Source of the DNA: Janthinobacterium lividum
GTDB taxonomy: Bacteria > Pseudomonadota > Gammaproteobacteria > Burkholderiales > Burkholderiaceae_D
DNA length: 64,000 bases
Direction of reading: 5' to 3'
Assembly (NCBI RefSeq): GCF_034424625.1
Contig: NZ_CP139976.1
Coordinates: 5,146,001-5,210,000 of the forward strand
The position numbers and the translations under genes are program-made. How positions within the stretch are numbered: the stretch's first letter is position 1; each line of letters starts with the position of its first letter. Below the pieces are notes generated by a model. It did not search any database. It had not been told where the DNA came from and saw only the letters and a program-made list of their open reading frames with translations. Of this stretch, positions 26,563 to 34,572 are shown one piece after another.

Positions 26563-26712
26563 AAAAAGCAACGCAGGACAAAGGATTCCTGTAGACATCT
26601 TTACGGCGTGTGCGTAGACTCGTCATTGCTTGCAGCAACAATAACAAGAATTTATCTGTGGTATCTATCCCTGCGCATGGCCCCACCATGCGGGACATGG
26701 CCAGGAGCGCTT

Positions 26713-28380
26713 GTGAATCTCGATCCTCCCCTCAGATCAGGCTTGCCGGGTGCCGGCATGGATACGACCATGGTGAACGGCATGCGCCTGCTGCTATCGA
26801 GCGCCACCTTGCTGACCCTGTTCATCGACCCCGAAAGCGCCGGCAAAATGAGCAAGATCACCTGGCTGATCTTTTCCGCCTACACCGTGCACAGCCTGCT
26901 GCTCTACGTGCTGGCACTGCTGGGCTTCAGCCTGCCCCAGGACATCTTGTTGTACTGGCTGGACGTGGCCTGGTATGGGCTGATCGTATTTTCCAGCAGC
27001 AGCCACAACAACCTGTTCTTCCTGTTTTTCTTCTTTGCCATCCTGACCTCGTCGTTCCAACGGGGCTTCGAGGAAGGCGCGCGCATCACCCTGGCCTCGG
27101 CCGGCCTGTTCGCCGCCACCGCCCTGTTCGGCGAAACGGATGCTGAACTGTCGCGCCTGCTGCTGCGCACCACCTTCCTGCTGGCACTCGGCTACATGAT
27201 CGCCTACTGGGGCGGCTCGGCCATCACGCAGCGCAGCCACCTGGCCCTGCTGCGCGATGTCAGCCAGCTGTCGAATCCCCGCTTCGGCGTCGACCAGACC
27301 ATCACCTCGGTGCTGGAAAAAACGCGCAGCTATTTCCATGCCCGCAGCTGCCTGCTGGCGATGCAGGACAAGGGGGCACCGCACTGGTCACTGCGCAGTG
27401 CCGTGCATACGGGCACGGAGTTGGTCACGACCAGCGCCATCCTCAGCGATGAGGCGGCCAGCCCCCTGCTGGCCTTCCCGCCCGAAAAGATCGTGCTCTA
27501 CAACCGTCCCCTGGCCAGCTGGCTGCCGTGGACAGGCGGCGTGCGTACGCTGGACGCGGACAGCGGGCGCTGGCCGCGACATGACGATACGGCCGGCGCC
27601 AGCCTGGCCGAGCTGCTCGAAGCGCACTCCTTCATCAGCGCCCCCTTGCCTTTGCGCAATGGAACAGGGCGCCTCTACATCGTTTCCACTTCCAGCCTGA
27701 GCAAGACCGACGCCCTTTTCCTCAGTCATATCGGCGCGCAGGCGTTTCCCGTCATTGAAAACATCAACCTGCTCGACCGCCTGGCGTCGCAGGCGGCCTC
27801 GCGCGAACGCGAAAAGATCGCGCGCGACCTGCATGACACGGCCGTGCAGCCGTATATCGGCTTGCGCCACGGCCTGGCCGCCCTGCGCAACGAAGCCACG
27901 CCGGGCAACCCGCTGCTGCCGGAACTGGAAAAGCTGATCATCATGTCGGGCCAGGTGATCACCGACCTGCGCAGCTACGCGCGCACGTTCAAGAATGGCC
28001 AGGTACAAAGCGAGCCGGAACTGCTGGTCGCGCTGCGCCGCCAGGCCACGCAGATCCGCGAATTCTATGGCATCGACATCGCCCTGCATATCGAAGGCGA
28101 CCTGCACATCAACGACCGCCTGGCGGCCGAGGTGTTCCAGATCGTCAACGAAGGCATGAGCAATATCCGCAAGCATACGTCGGCGCGCCATGGCGCCGTC
28201 AAGCTGACCTGCGTGCAGGGCGCGCTGCACATCAGCATCGAGAATGAATGCGCGGCCGCGCACGTGCCTGATTTCCTGCCCGACTCACTGACCGAACGCG
28301 CCGCCGCGCTGGGTGGCAGCGCCAGGGTCACGCACAACACCTTGGGCAACACCTCCGTGCAGATCGAGATTCCGATATGA
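26713..28380 (+). CDS. Membrane sensor histidine kinase, HisKA_3 (NarX/DegS type)
   Basis: Sensor kinase of 555 residues. The first 170 residues contain six or so hydrophobic segments (for example LFFLFFFFAILTSSF), then a GAF-like region (about 190-350). The dimerisation helix has RDLHDTAVQPYIGL with phospho-acceptor His374, and the N-box is NEGMSNIRKH at 479-488. The usual DNGxG and GxGLxxMxER G-boxes are replaced by ISIENECAAAHVPDFLPDSLTERAAALGG, so the ATP lid is degenerate. GTG at 26713 has AGGAG 6 bp upstream and was chosen over more distant codons. It overlaps the regulator gene by 4 bp and precedes the Tad locus. Confidence 0.88.
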   Translation: MNLDPPLRSGLPGAGMDTTMVNGMRLLLSSATLLTLFIDPESAGKMSKITWLIFSAYTVHSLLLYVLALLGFSLPQDILLYWLDVAWYGLIVFSSSSHNNLFFLFFFFAILTSSFQRGFEEGARITLASAGLFAATALFGETDAELSRLLLRTTFLLALGYMIAYWGGSAITQRSHLALLRDVSQLSNPRFGVDQTITSVLEKTRSYFHARSCLLAMQDKGAPHWSLRSAVHTGTELVTTSAILSDEAASPLLAFPPEKIVLYNRPLASWLPWTGGVRTLDADSGRWPRHDDTAGASLAELLEAHSFISAPLPLRNGTGRLYIVSTSSLSKTDALFLSHIGAQAFPVIENINLLDRLASQAASREREKIARDLHDTAVQPYIGLRHGLAALRNEATPGNPLLPELEKLIIMSGQVITDLRSYARTFKNGQVQSEPELLVALRRQATQIREFYGIDIALHIEGDLHINDRLAAEVFQIVNEGMSNIRKHTSARHGAVKLTCVQGALHISIENECAAAHVPDFLPDSLTERAAALGGSARVTHNTLGNTSVQIEIPI

Positions 28381-29072
28381 ATGACCGCCAACCCCCATCC
28401 CATACCGCCATCCGCGTCATGCTGGTAGATGACCACAAGACCATGCTGTGGGGCCTGGAACGGCTGATCGGCGGCGAACATTCCGGCATGCAGGTGGTCG
28501 CCACGGCCTGCGACAGCGCCGGCACGCTGGCGCAGGCGACCATCACCTGCCCCGACGTGATCGTGCTGGACCTGGACCTGGGCGGCGTCAGCTCGCTGGC
28601 CATCATTCCGCAGTTGCTACAAAACGGCAATACGCGCATCCTCGTGCTGACAGGCAGCCACGACCAGGCCGTCATGGAGCAAGCCATGCTCCATGGCGCG
28701 CGCGGCATCATCAGCAAGGATGCACCACCGGAACTGGTGCTCAAAGCCATCGAAAAGGTCAGCCATGGCGAACTATGGCTGGAGCAAGCCATGCTAGGCC
28801 GCATGATGACGCAGCTGACCCAGCCCGGCGGTAGCTCGGCGCAAGCGATCGCCGTCGCCAGCCTGACTCTCAAGGAAAGAAAAATCATTGCCGCCCTGGT
28901 GCACGGCAGCGGCACGCCGGCCAAGCTGCTGGCAGACCAATTGTTCATCTCCGAACACACCTTGCGCAACCACCTGACCTCGATCTACCGCAAGCTGGGC
29001 GTCTACAACCGCCTGGAACTGTACGCCTACGCCACCAAGCACCGCCTGGGCGAACTGCCGCCCGCCGCCTGA
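28377..29072 (+). CDS. NarL/FixJ-type response regulator
   Basis: Regulator of 231 residues. Receiver domain: MLVDDHKTMLWGLERL, phospho-Asp in IVLDLDLGG, Lys in IISKDAPPE. A LuxR-type helix-turn-helix lies at the C-terminus: LTLKERKIIAALVHGSGTPAKLLADQLFISEHTLRNHLTSIYRKLGVYNRLELYAYA. The ATG overlaps the kinase stop (ATGA), so the pair is coupled. It is the last gene before the Tad pilus operon and is the best candidate to regulate it. Confidence 0.93.
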   Translation: MNDRQPPSHTAIRVMLVDDHKTMLWGLERLIGGEHSGMQVVATACDSAGTLAQATITCPDVIVLDLDLGGVSSLAIIPQLLQNGNTRILVLTGSHDQAVMEQAMLHGARGIISKDAPPELVLKAIEKVSHGELWLEQAMLGRMMTQLTQPGGSSAQAIAVASLTLKERKIIAALVHGSGTPAKLLADQLFISEHTLRNHLTSIYRKLGVYNRLELYAYATKHRLGELPPAA

Positions 29073-29236
29073 CCTCTCCTGCCTGAGCGCCAGCCGCTCG
29101 CGCATTTTCCTGCCATTCCCGCGGCTCGTCTCCCCTGCCGCCGGTGGCTGGCCACGCCCTGCGCGTGGCAGCCTCGGGCATGACAATTGTCACGAAAAAA
29201 TCGAGCAAATCCTCCTGCCATAAACGGGAGGTTCTT

Positions 29237-29250
29237 CTGATGTAGATCAA
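29237..29250 (+). promoter_or_regulatory. FNR/Anr-like box before the Tad operon
   Basis: CTGATGTAGATCAA matches TTGAT-N4-ATCAA in 9 of 10 defined bases. TATAGT at 29263-29268 could be a -10. The spacing (about -31 to that start) is not the classical -41.5, so activation is doubtful and repression possible. The rest of the 29073-29324 gap holds no gene that I can see. Confidence 0.35.
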
Positions 29251-29324
29251 TACGTCGACTTCTATAGTGAACGTACCAGTGTCCATTCCGCCACCAGTCG
29301 CAGTCCACCGAGACGGAGTACAAC

Positions 29325-29471
29325 ATGCGTTTTGACAAGTACCTCCCCTCGCGCCTGGCCACGTATCTGCAAGGCAAGGAAAAAGCGGCGTTTTACCGCT
29401 ATGCGCTGACGGCGGCGCTGGTGGTGGTGGTCTGCATCATCGGACTGCTGGCATTGGGGCAAAGTCCATGA
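29325..29471 (+). CDS. Small single-pass membrane protein, 48 residues
   Basis: Short frame starting MRFDKYLPSRLATYLQGKEK with one strong membrane segment (YALTAALVVVVCIIGLLALG) near the C-terminus. GGAG lies 8 bp before the ATG. It is the first gene of the apparent Tad operon, 74 bp ahead of the Flp pilin. The basic, positive N-terminus predicts an N-in orientation. I do not recognise the family. It could be a pilus accessory peptide; it lacks the GxxxxEY pilin motif. Confidence 0.65.
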   Translation: MRFDKYLPSRLATYLQGKEKAAFYRYALTAALVVVVCIIGLLALGQSP

Positions 29472-29545
29472 TGCCACCGTTCACGGCAACCATGTTGTTC
29501 AACCTTTGTCGTTCCCTGCAGTTCTCTTTTACTCTAGGAGTCATC

Positions 29546-29719
29546 ATGAATTTCATCAAAAATTTCATCCGCGAAGAAGATGGCGTGACCGCGATTGAAT
29601 ATGGCCTGATCGCCGCCTTGATCGCCGTCGTCATCATCGCCTCGGTCACCATCGTCGGCACGCAACTGAGAACGACGTTCACGAAGATCGGTACGGCCCT
29701 GACCACTGCCAATGCCTAA
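29546..29719 (+). CDS. flp: Flp family type IVb pilin
   Basis: Major pilin precursor of 57 residues. Short basic leader MNFIKNFIREEDG, processing site after Gly, then VTAIEYGLIAALIAVVIIASV: the Flp motif G-x4-EY and hydrophobic helix. TAGGAG precedes the ATG at 29546. Processed by the A24 peptidase at 31079 and assembled by the CpaF/TadB/TadC machine encoded downstream into adhesive Tad pili (family knowledge). Confidence 0.95.
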   Translation: MNFIKNFIREEDGVTAIEYGLIAALIAVVIIASVTIVGTQLRTTFTKIGTALTTANA

Positions 29720-29832
29720 GCGCTGCACTCCGGGCAAGGCAGCCGCCTTGTCCGGAGTGCAGCAGGCGGCACAGCCGGCACGCCGCCTTGACCGCCCACC
29801 CGCATTGCCATCCATCGACTGCGAGGCCCATC

Positions 29833-30006
29833 GTGAATTCTCTGCTGTCCTGCCTGTACGAGGAAACTGCCGTCACGGCGCTGGAATACGCGCTTCTGGC
29901 AGGACTGCTGGCCGTGGTCATCGTCGCTGCCGTGAGCCTGGCCGGCGACAGTCTGGCCCTGCTGTTTACCACCATCAAGGACCAGGTCATCCTGGCGCTG
30001 TCATGA
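29833..30006 (+). CDS. Second Flp-like pilin with GTG start
   Basis: A 57-residue product, the same length as the first Flp: leader VNSLLSCLYEETA, then VTALEYALLAGLLAVVIVAAVSL. Alanine replaces glycine at the cleavage site. GAGG lies 7 bp before the GTG at 29833. Its stop overlaps the PAP2 gene start by 4 bp. It could be a minor or alternative pilin; whether the peptidase cuts after Ala is open. Confidence 0.8.
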   Translation: MNSLLSCLYEETAVTALEYALLAGLLAVVIVAAVSLAGDSLALLFTTIKDQVILALS

Positions 30007-31082
30007 CTATCCCATCGAGCCTGCGCGCATCCCTGCACAGCCACCGCGCGCTGCTGCTGCTGGTGCTGGCCTACACGGCCGTGGTCCTGCTGCTGGCCGG
30101 CAGCAAGCCGACACGCCACGATATCGCCCCCCTGCTGGCCAGCTTTGCCCTGGCCGCGCTGACCGGCCCCGTCTTCCTGCTGTGCGCCTGGACAGGCTAC
30201 GTCATGTGCGCGCTGCGCCCCGCGCGCCTGTGCCATTTCCTGTACCAGGCACTGCGCCGCTACCTGCGCCGCGAGCGCCTGCTGCATGCGCTGCCTGCGC
30301 TGCTGCTCGTGCCGCTGTTCGCTCTCAGCTTTACCACGTTCAAGGCCGCCATTCCCCGCCTGCATCCATATGACTGGGACGCCCGCCTGTCGACCATCGA
30401 CGTCGCCCTGCATGGCGGCACGGCTCCGTGGGTCTGGCTGCAGCCGCTGCTGGGCCATCCCCTGCTGACGGGCCTGTTGAACGCGGCTTACCATTTCTGG
30501 TTCCTGCTGTTTTACGCCCTGCTGTACTGGCTCATCCTCGATACCCGGCGCCCCCTGCTGCGCATGCAGTTCTTGCTCAGCTTTACCATTTCCTGGATCG
30601 TCCTGGGCAGCGTGGTGGCCGTCCTGTTTTCCTCCGCCGGACCCTGCTATTACGGCCACTTCCATGCCAGCGATCCGTATGCACCGCTGATGGCTTACCT
30701 GCAGGAAAGCAACCACCGCGTTCCCGTCTGGGCCCTGCAGGTACAGGACATGCTATGGCAGGGCTACCAGAGCGGCGGCAGCGTTGGCGAACTGGGCATT
30801 TCTGCCATGCCCAGCATGCACGTGGCCACCTCCGTACTGATGGCCCTGGTCGCCTGGCCCATCCGCCGTATCGCCGGCATCGCCCTGGCCGCCTTTACCG
30901 TGCTGATCATGCTCGGCTCGGTCCACCTGGGCTGGCATTACGCGCTGGACGGCTACGTGGGAGCGGCCGGCGCCGTCGTGATCTGGCAAGCGGTGGGCCT
31001 GGTCCTGCGCAGGCGCGGCGCGCCAGCCAGCCTGTCGCTGGGCATCGCCCCCTGCCTCAACAAGGAAGGGCTGACGCCATGA
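30003..31082 (+). CDS. PAP2-superfamily membrane enzyme (inositolphosphotransferase Aur1/Ipt1-like)
   Basis: Polytopic membrane protein of 359 residues with about eight membrane segments. The C-terminal half has AMPSMHVATSVLMALV, equivalent to the PAP2 PSGH block, and GSVHLGWHYALDGYVGA, equivalent to the SRx5Hx3D block; both catalytic His and the Asp are kept. This layout fits the PAP2_3 group, which includes phosphatidate phosphatases and inositolphosphorylceramide synthases. Start and stop codons overlap its neighbours (flp-like and cpaA) by 4 bp on each side, so it is an integral part of the Tad operon. It may modify a lipid or lipid-linked glycan for the pilus; the substrate is unknown. 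Confidence 0.85.
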   Translation: MTIPSSLRASLHSHRALLLLVLAYTAVVLLLAGSKPTRHDIAPLLASFALAALTGPVFLLCAWTGYVMCALRPARLCHFLYQALRRYLRRERLLHALPALLLVPLFALSFTTFKAAIPRLHPYDWDARLSTIDVALHGGTAPWVWLQPLLGHPLLTGLLNAAYHFWFLLFYALLYWLILDTRRPLLRMQFLLSFTISWIVLGSVVAVLFSSAGPCYYGHFHASDPYAPLMAYLQESNHRVPVWALQVQDMLWQGYQSGGSVGELGISAMPSMHVATSVLMALVAWPIRRIAGIALAAFTVLIMLGSVHLGWHYALDGYVGAAGAVVIWQAVGLVLRRRGAPASLSLGIAPCLNKEGLTP

Positions 31083-31666
31083 ACGCCCATCCTGCCATGC
31101 TGCTGTGCCTGTTCACCCTGGCCGGCCTGCTGGCCGCCGCCCTGTGGCACGACCTGCGCAGCCGCCGCATCCCCAACCGCCTGGTGCTGTGCGGCACGCT
31201 GGCAGGGCTGCTGCTGAACACTGCCGTGCCAGCTGGCAGCGGCCTGTTCGACCCCGCATTCGGCGGCCTGGGCCTGTTGCAGGCGCTGGCCGGCGCCGGC
31301 GCCGGACTGGCCCTGCTGCTACCCATGTATCTGCTGCGCGCTCTGGGCGCCGGCGACGTCAAGCTGATGGCCATGTGCGGCGCCTTCCTGGGGCCACTCG
31401 GCATACTCGAAGCCGTGCTGCTGACCTGCCTGGCCGGCGGCGTGCTGGCGCTGGCCGCCGCGCTGGCAGGGCGGCGCCTGCGGCAGGTCCTGAAAAACAC
31501 CTGCGACATGCTGCTGGGCGCCCTGCTGCACAGCCTTGCCGGCGGCGTTGCCAGCATCGCCGAACCGCCGGCCGCCAGCGGCAGGCTGGCGTATGCCTTC
31601 GCCATCGCCAGCGGTACGGGATTGCAACTCTTCCTCCATTACACGCAACTGTGGAGCTTGCGCTGA
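31079..31666 (+). CDS. cpaA: A24 prepilin peptidase (TadV/CpaA)
   Basis: Membrane aspartic protease of 195 residues which cleaves Flp-type prepilins. The two catalytic aspartates are in WHDLRSRRIPN and in GAGDVKLMAMCGAFLG (GxGD motif). The N-terminal methylase domain of PilD is absent, as usual for Tad peptidases. C-terminal 50 residues form an extra tail after the last membrane segments. The ATG overlaps the PAP2 stop. Confidence 0.92.
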   Translation: MNAHPAMLLCLFTLAGLLAAALWHDLRSRRIPNRLVLCGTLAGLLLNTAVPAGSGLFDPAFGGLGLLQALAGAGAGLALLLPMYLLRALGAGDVKLMAMCGAFLGPLGILEAVLLTCLAGGVLALAAALAGRRLRQVLKNTCDMLLGALLHSLAGGVASIAEPPAASGRLAYAFAIASGTGLQLFLHYTQLWSLR

Positions 31667-31696
31667 ACGGCGCGCCACCCAACCGGGACTACGACC

Positions 31697-32317
31697 ATGG
31701 AAAACATCGCCACTCTGTTCAGTTCACGCCGCGTCAGCCACGCCTGCAGCATCTTCATGGCTTGCCTGTGGAGCGTGTTTGCCTGGGTCCATGTGCTGGC
31801 CTATCAGCACAGCGGCGACTGGAGCTATCTGCTGTTCTGCGGCGCCGAAACCATCTCGGCCCTGCTGTTCATCGTGCGCACTGCGCCCGTCAGCGTCTCG
31901 ACCGATGCGGGCGACTGGCTGCTGGCCGTCGGCGCCACCTTCGCGCCGTTCTTTTTCTCGCCATCCGAGATGACCATCTGGCCCGCTGCGCGCTACCTGC
32001 TGGCCTTCGGCTGCGCCCTGCAGATCGCCGGCCTGCTGTCGCTGAACCGCAGCTTCGGCCTGGTGGCGGCGCAGCGCAACATCAAGACGCACGGCATGTA
32101 CCGCTTCGTGCGCCATCCCGTGTACTCCAGCTATGTGGTGTCGTCGACCGCCTATCTGCTCAGCAATGCATCGCCCGGCAACACGGCCGTGTATGCGGTC
32201 GCCATGCTGCTGCTGGTGCTGCGCCTGCTGCGCGAAGAGCGCTTCCTGTCCACCGACGTGCGCTACCGCGTGTACATGCGGCAAGTGAAATACCGGCTGC
32301 TGCCCTTCATCTTCTGA
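31697..32317 (+). CDS. Isoprenylcysteine carboxyl methyltransferase-like membrane protein
   Basis: Protein of 206 residues with five or six membrane segments and the C-terminal block KTHGMYRFVRHPVYSSYVVSS followed by EERFLSTDVRYRVYMRQVKYRLLP. The RHPxY and EE pairs are the SAM-binding signature of the ICMT/PEMT superfamily. In bacteria such proteins methylate lipids or unknown substrates. It sits inside the Tad operon, 30 bp after cpaA, which is unusual. A role in membrane lipid or pilus modification is inference. Confidence 0.82.
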   Translation: MENIATLFSSRRVSHACSIFMACLWSVFAWVHVLAYQHSGDWSYLLFCGAETISALLFIVRTAPVSVSTDAGDWLLAVGATFAPFFFSPSEMTIWPAARYLLAFGCALQIAGLLSLNRSFGLVAAQRNIKTHGMYRFVRHPVYSSYVVSSTAYLLSNASPGNTAVYAVAMLLLVLRLLREERFLSTDVRYRVYMRQVKYRLLPFIF

Positions 32318-32347
32318 CCTCGCCACCCGGCAAAAGGAGCGATCATC

Positions 32348-33694
32348 ATGCCCGATACCTACCCAGAAGCGCCTGCCGACGGCAGCATCATGCCGGCCAT
32401 GCAGCGCGCACCGCGCAACGTGGCCGAAACGGGCCTGCCCTTCCTGTTCCTGGTGGAACTGCTGGTGAAAGTGATGTTCCTGCGCGGCCAGATCGGCTTG
32501 CCGGCCCTGTCGTCGCATGTCAAACTGGGCGCCGGCGTGCTCGAACCGCTGCTGACCTTCATGCGCGCCGAAAAACTGTGCGAAGTGCAGCGCAACGGCT
32601 ACAGCGGCACGGACGCCGACCAGCACTACCACCTGGTCGACCAGGGCCGCCTGCGCGCCGCCGACTATTTGCGGCGCAATGCCTACAGCGGCCCCGCCCC
32701 CGTCACCCTGGCCCACTACAGCGCGCAGGTGCTGGCGCAAAGCGTGGCGCACATGCAGGTCACGCGCGAAAGCATGATGCAGCAGTTCCACGACGTGGTG
32801 GCCTGCACCTCGGTGCTCGACCAGCTGGGCGCGGCCATGAATTCGGGCCGCGCCCTGTTCCTGCACGGCCCCGCCGGCAGCGGCAAGACCTACCTGGCCG
32901 AGCGCCTGCACGGTTTACTCAGCGGCTCCATCGCCCTGCCGCACGCCGTGATGGTCGATGGCGAAGTGCTGCCCTTCCTCGACCCCATGCTGCACACGCT
33001 GGCTGCCGACGTGGCCCCGCCGGCCGACCCGCGCTGGGTGCGCGCATCGCGTCCCACGGTGCTGACGGGCGGCGAACTGACGCTCGACATGCTCGACCTG
33101 CAATTCGATCCCGGTGCCCGCCTGTACCAGGCGCCGCCGCACCTGAAGGCGAACAACGGCATCTTCATCATCGATGACCTGGGCCGCCAGCGCTGCTCGC
33201 CCGTGGAACTGATGAACCGCTGGATCGTGCCGATGGCGCGCCGCGTCGATTACCTGTCGCTGCACACGGGCTACAAGTTTCCCGTGCCCTTCGACGTCAT
33301 CGTGGTCTTCTCCTCGAACCTGGCGCCGCAGCAGCTGGCCGACGACTCCTTCCTGCGCCGCATCGGCTACAAGATCCATGTCGGCGAATTGAGCGGCTAC
33401 CACTACGAAGCCGTGTTCCGCCACGTCTGCGAACAATTCGGCATGACTTTCAACCATGCCGCCTACCACTACCTGCTGCAGCTGCACGGCCAGCACGCGC
33501 GGCCCCTGCTGGCCTGCTATCCACGCGACATCCTGGCCCAGCTATGCGACGTGGCCCGCTATGAAGGCCGCCCGCCCCGGCTCGAGGCCGACGCGCTGCA
33601 CTGGGCCTGGAACAATTATTTCGGCGCCGCCGACGGCTCCGCCGGCATCCAGAACGGACCGGCTGCGGTCCTGCATAAAGGAGTATCAAAATGA
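32348..33694 (+). CDS. AAA+ ATPase in the Tad locus
   Basis: Protein of 448 residues. The N-terminal 130 residues look like a winged-helix or adaptor region (VKVMFLRGQIGLPALSSHVKLG, HYHLVDQGRLRAADYLRR). The ATPase core has Walker A GPAGSGKT at 174-181, Walker B IFIIDDLG at 272-279 and sensor-1-like VIVVFSSNLAP. It differs from CpaF and from CpaE. Similar genes occur in some Tad-like loci of betaproteobacteria, but I know of no assigned role. KGAG GAG-like AAAGGAG precedes the ATG. The stop overlaps cpaB by 4 bp. Confidence 0.8.
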   Translation: MPDTYPEAPADGSIMPAMQRAPRNVAETGLPFLFLVELLVKVMFLRGQIGLPALSSHVKLGAGVLEPLLTFMRAEKLCEVQRNGYSGTDADQHYHLVDQGRLRAADYLRRNAYSGPAPVTLAHYSAQVLAQSVAHMQVTRESMMQQFHDVVACTSVLDQLGAAMNSGRALFLHGPAGSGKTYLAERLHGLLSGSIALPHAVMVDGEVLPFLDPMLHTLAADVAPPADPRWVRASRPTVLTGGELTLDMLDLQFDPGARLYQAPPHLKANNGIFIIDDLGRQRCSPVELMNRWIVPMARRVDYLSLHTGYKFPVPFDVIVVFSSNLAPQQLADDSFLRRIGYKIHVGELSGYHYEAVFRHVCEQFGMTFNHAAYHYLLQLHGQHARPLLACYPRDILAQLCDVARYEGRPPRLEADALHWAWNNYFGAADGSAGIQNGPAAVLHKGVSK

Positions 33695-34524
33695 GAAACG
33701 CACGCGCTCTGACGATGATGGCCTTTGCGGTCATCCTGGCGTTCGTGGCGGTCATCGTGGCCGCGCGCTGGATCAATGCCCAGGCTTCGGGCAATACCAA
33801 CAAGGTCGCTGTCGCCCTGGTCGACATCAGCCTGGGCGCGCGCATCGCGCCGGAAATGGTGCGCATGGTCGACTGGCCCAGCAGCGCGCTGCCGCCGGGC
33901 GCCATCAACGACCCGAAACTGCTCGATGCGCGCGTCACGCGCACCAGCATCCAGCACGGCGAACCGATCATGGAGAGCAAGCTGGCGCCCCCCGGCACCC
34001 AGGGCGGCCTGTCGGCCGTGGTGGGCGAAGGCAAGCGCGCCATGACGGTGCGTGTCAATGACGTGGTCGGCGTGGCCGGCTTCGCCCTGCCCGGCAATTA
34101 TGTCGATATCCTCGTCAACACGCAAGACGACGCAGCCAAGACGGGCACCGGGCGCGACCCCAGCATCTCCAAAATCGTGCTCGAACGCATACTCGTGCTG
34201 GCCATCGCGCAGGAATCGAACCGCGACGACACCAAGCCCAAGGTGGTCAATGCCGTGACCCTGGAGCTGACGCCCGACCAGACGGAAAAACTCGACCTGG
34301 CGCGCAGCGTGGGCACCCTCTCGCTGGTGCTGCGCAACCAGATTGAAGACAAACCCGTCAACACGGACGGCGCCACCAAGACCAGCCTGCTTGACGCCAA
34401 GGTCGCCGCCCAGGTGGCCGCACCCGCTCCCCGGCCAGTCGTGCGCCGCCGCGTGGTGCAAGGACCCGCCGGGCCGCAAGTCGATGTCATCAAGGGGCTG
34501 GAACGCAGCTCCCAACAATTCTGA
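33691..34524 (+). CDS. cpaB: Flp pilus assembly protein CpaB (RcpC)
   Basis: Periplasmic protein of 277 residues anchored by an N-terminal segment (MMAFAVILAFVAVIVAARWI). The SAF domain follows: VALVDISLGARIAPEMVRMVDWPSSALPPGAI and the RcpC part NYVDILVNTQDD. CpaB associates with the secretin CpaC in the outer-membrane part of the Tad system. Start overlaps the ATPase stop. Length matches the family. Confidence 0.93.
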   Translation: MRNARALTMMAFAVILAFVAVIVAARWINAQASGNTNKVAVALVDISLGARIAPEMVRMVDWPSSALPPGAINDPKLLDARVTRTSIQHGEPIMESKLAPPGTQGGLSAVVGEGKRAMTVRVNDVVGVAGFALPGNYVDILVNTQDDAAKTGTGRDPSISKIVLERILVLAIAQESNRDDTKPKVVNAVTLELTPDQTEKLDLARSVGTLSLVLRNQIEDKPVNTDGATKTSLLDAKVAAQVAAPAPRPVVRRRVVQGPAGPQVDVIKGLERSSQQF

Positions 34525-34572
34525 ACAACGCCACGCCGATCATCATCCGATCCGCACCACGAGGAGCATGCC

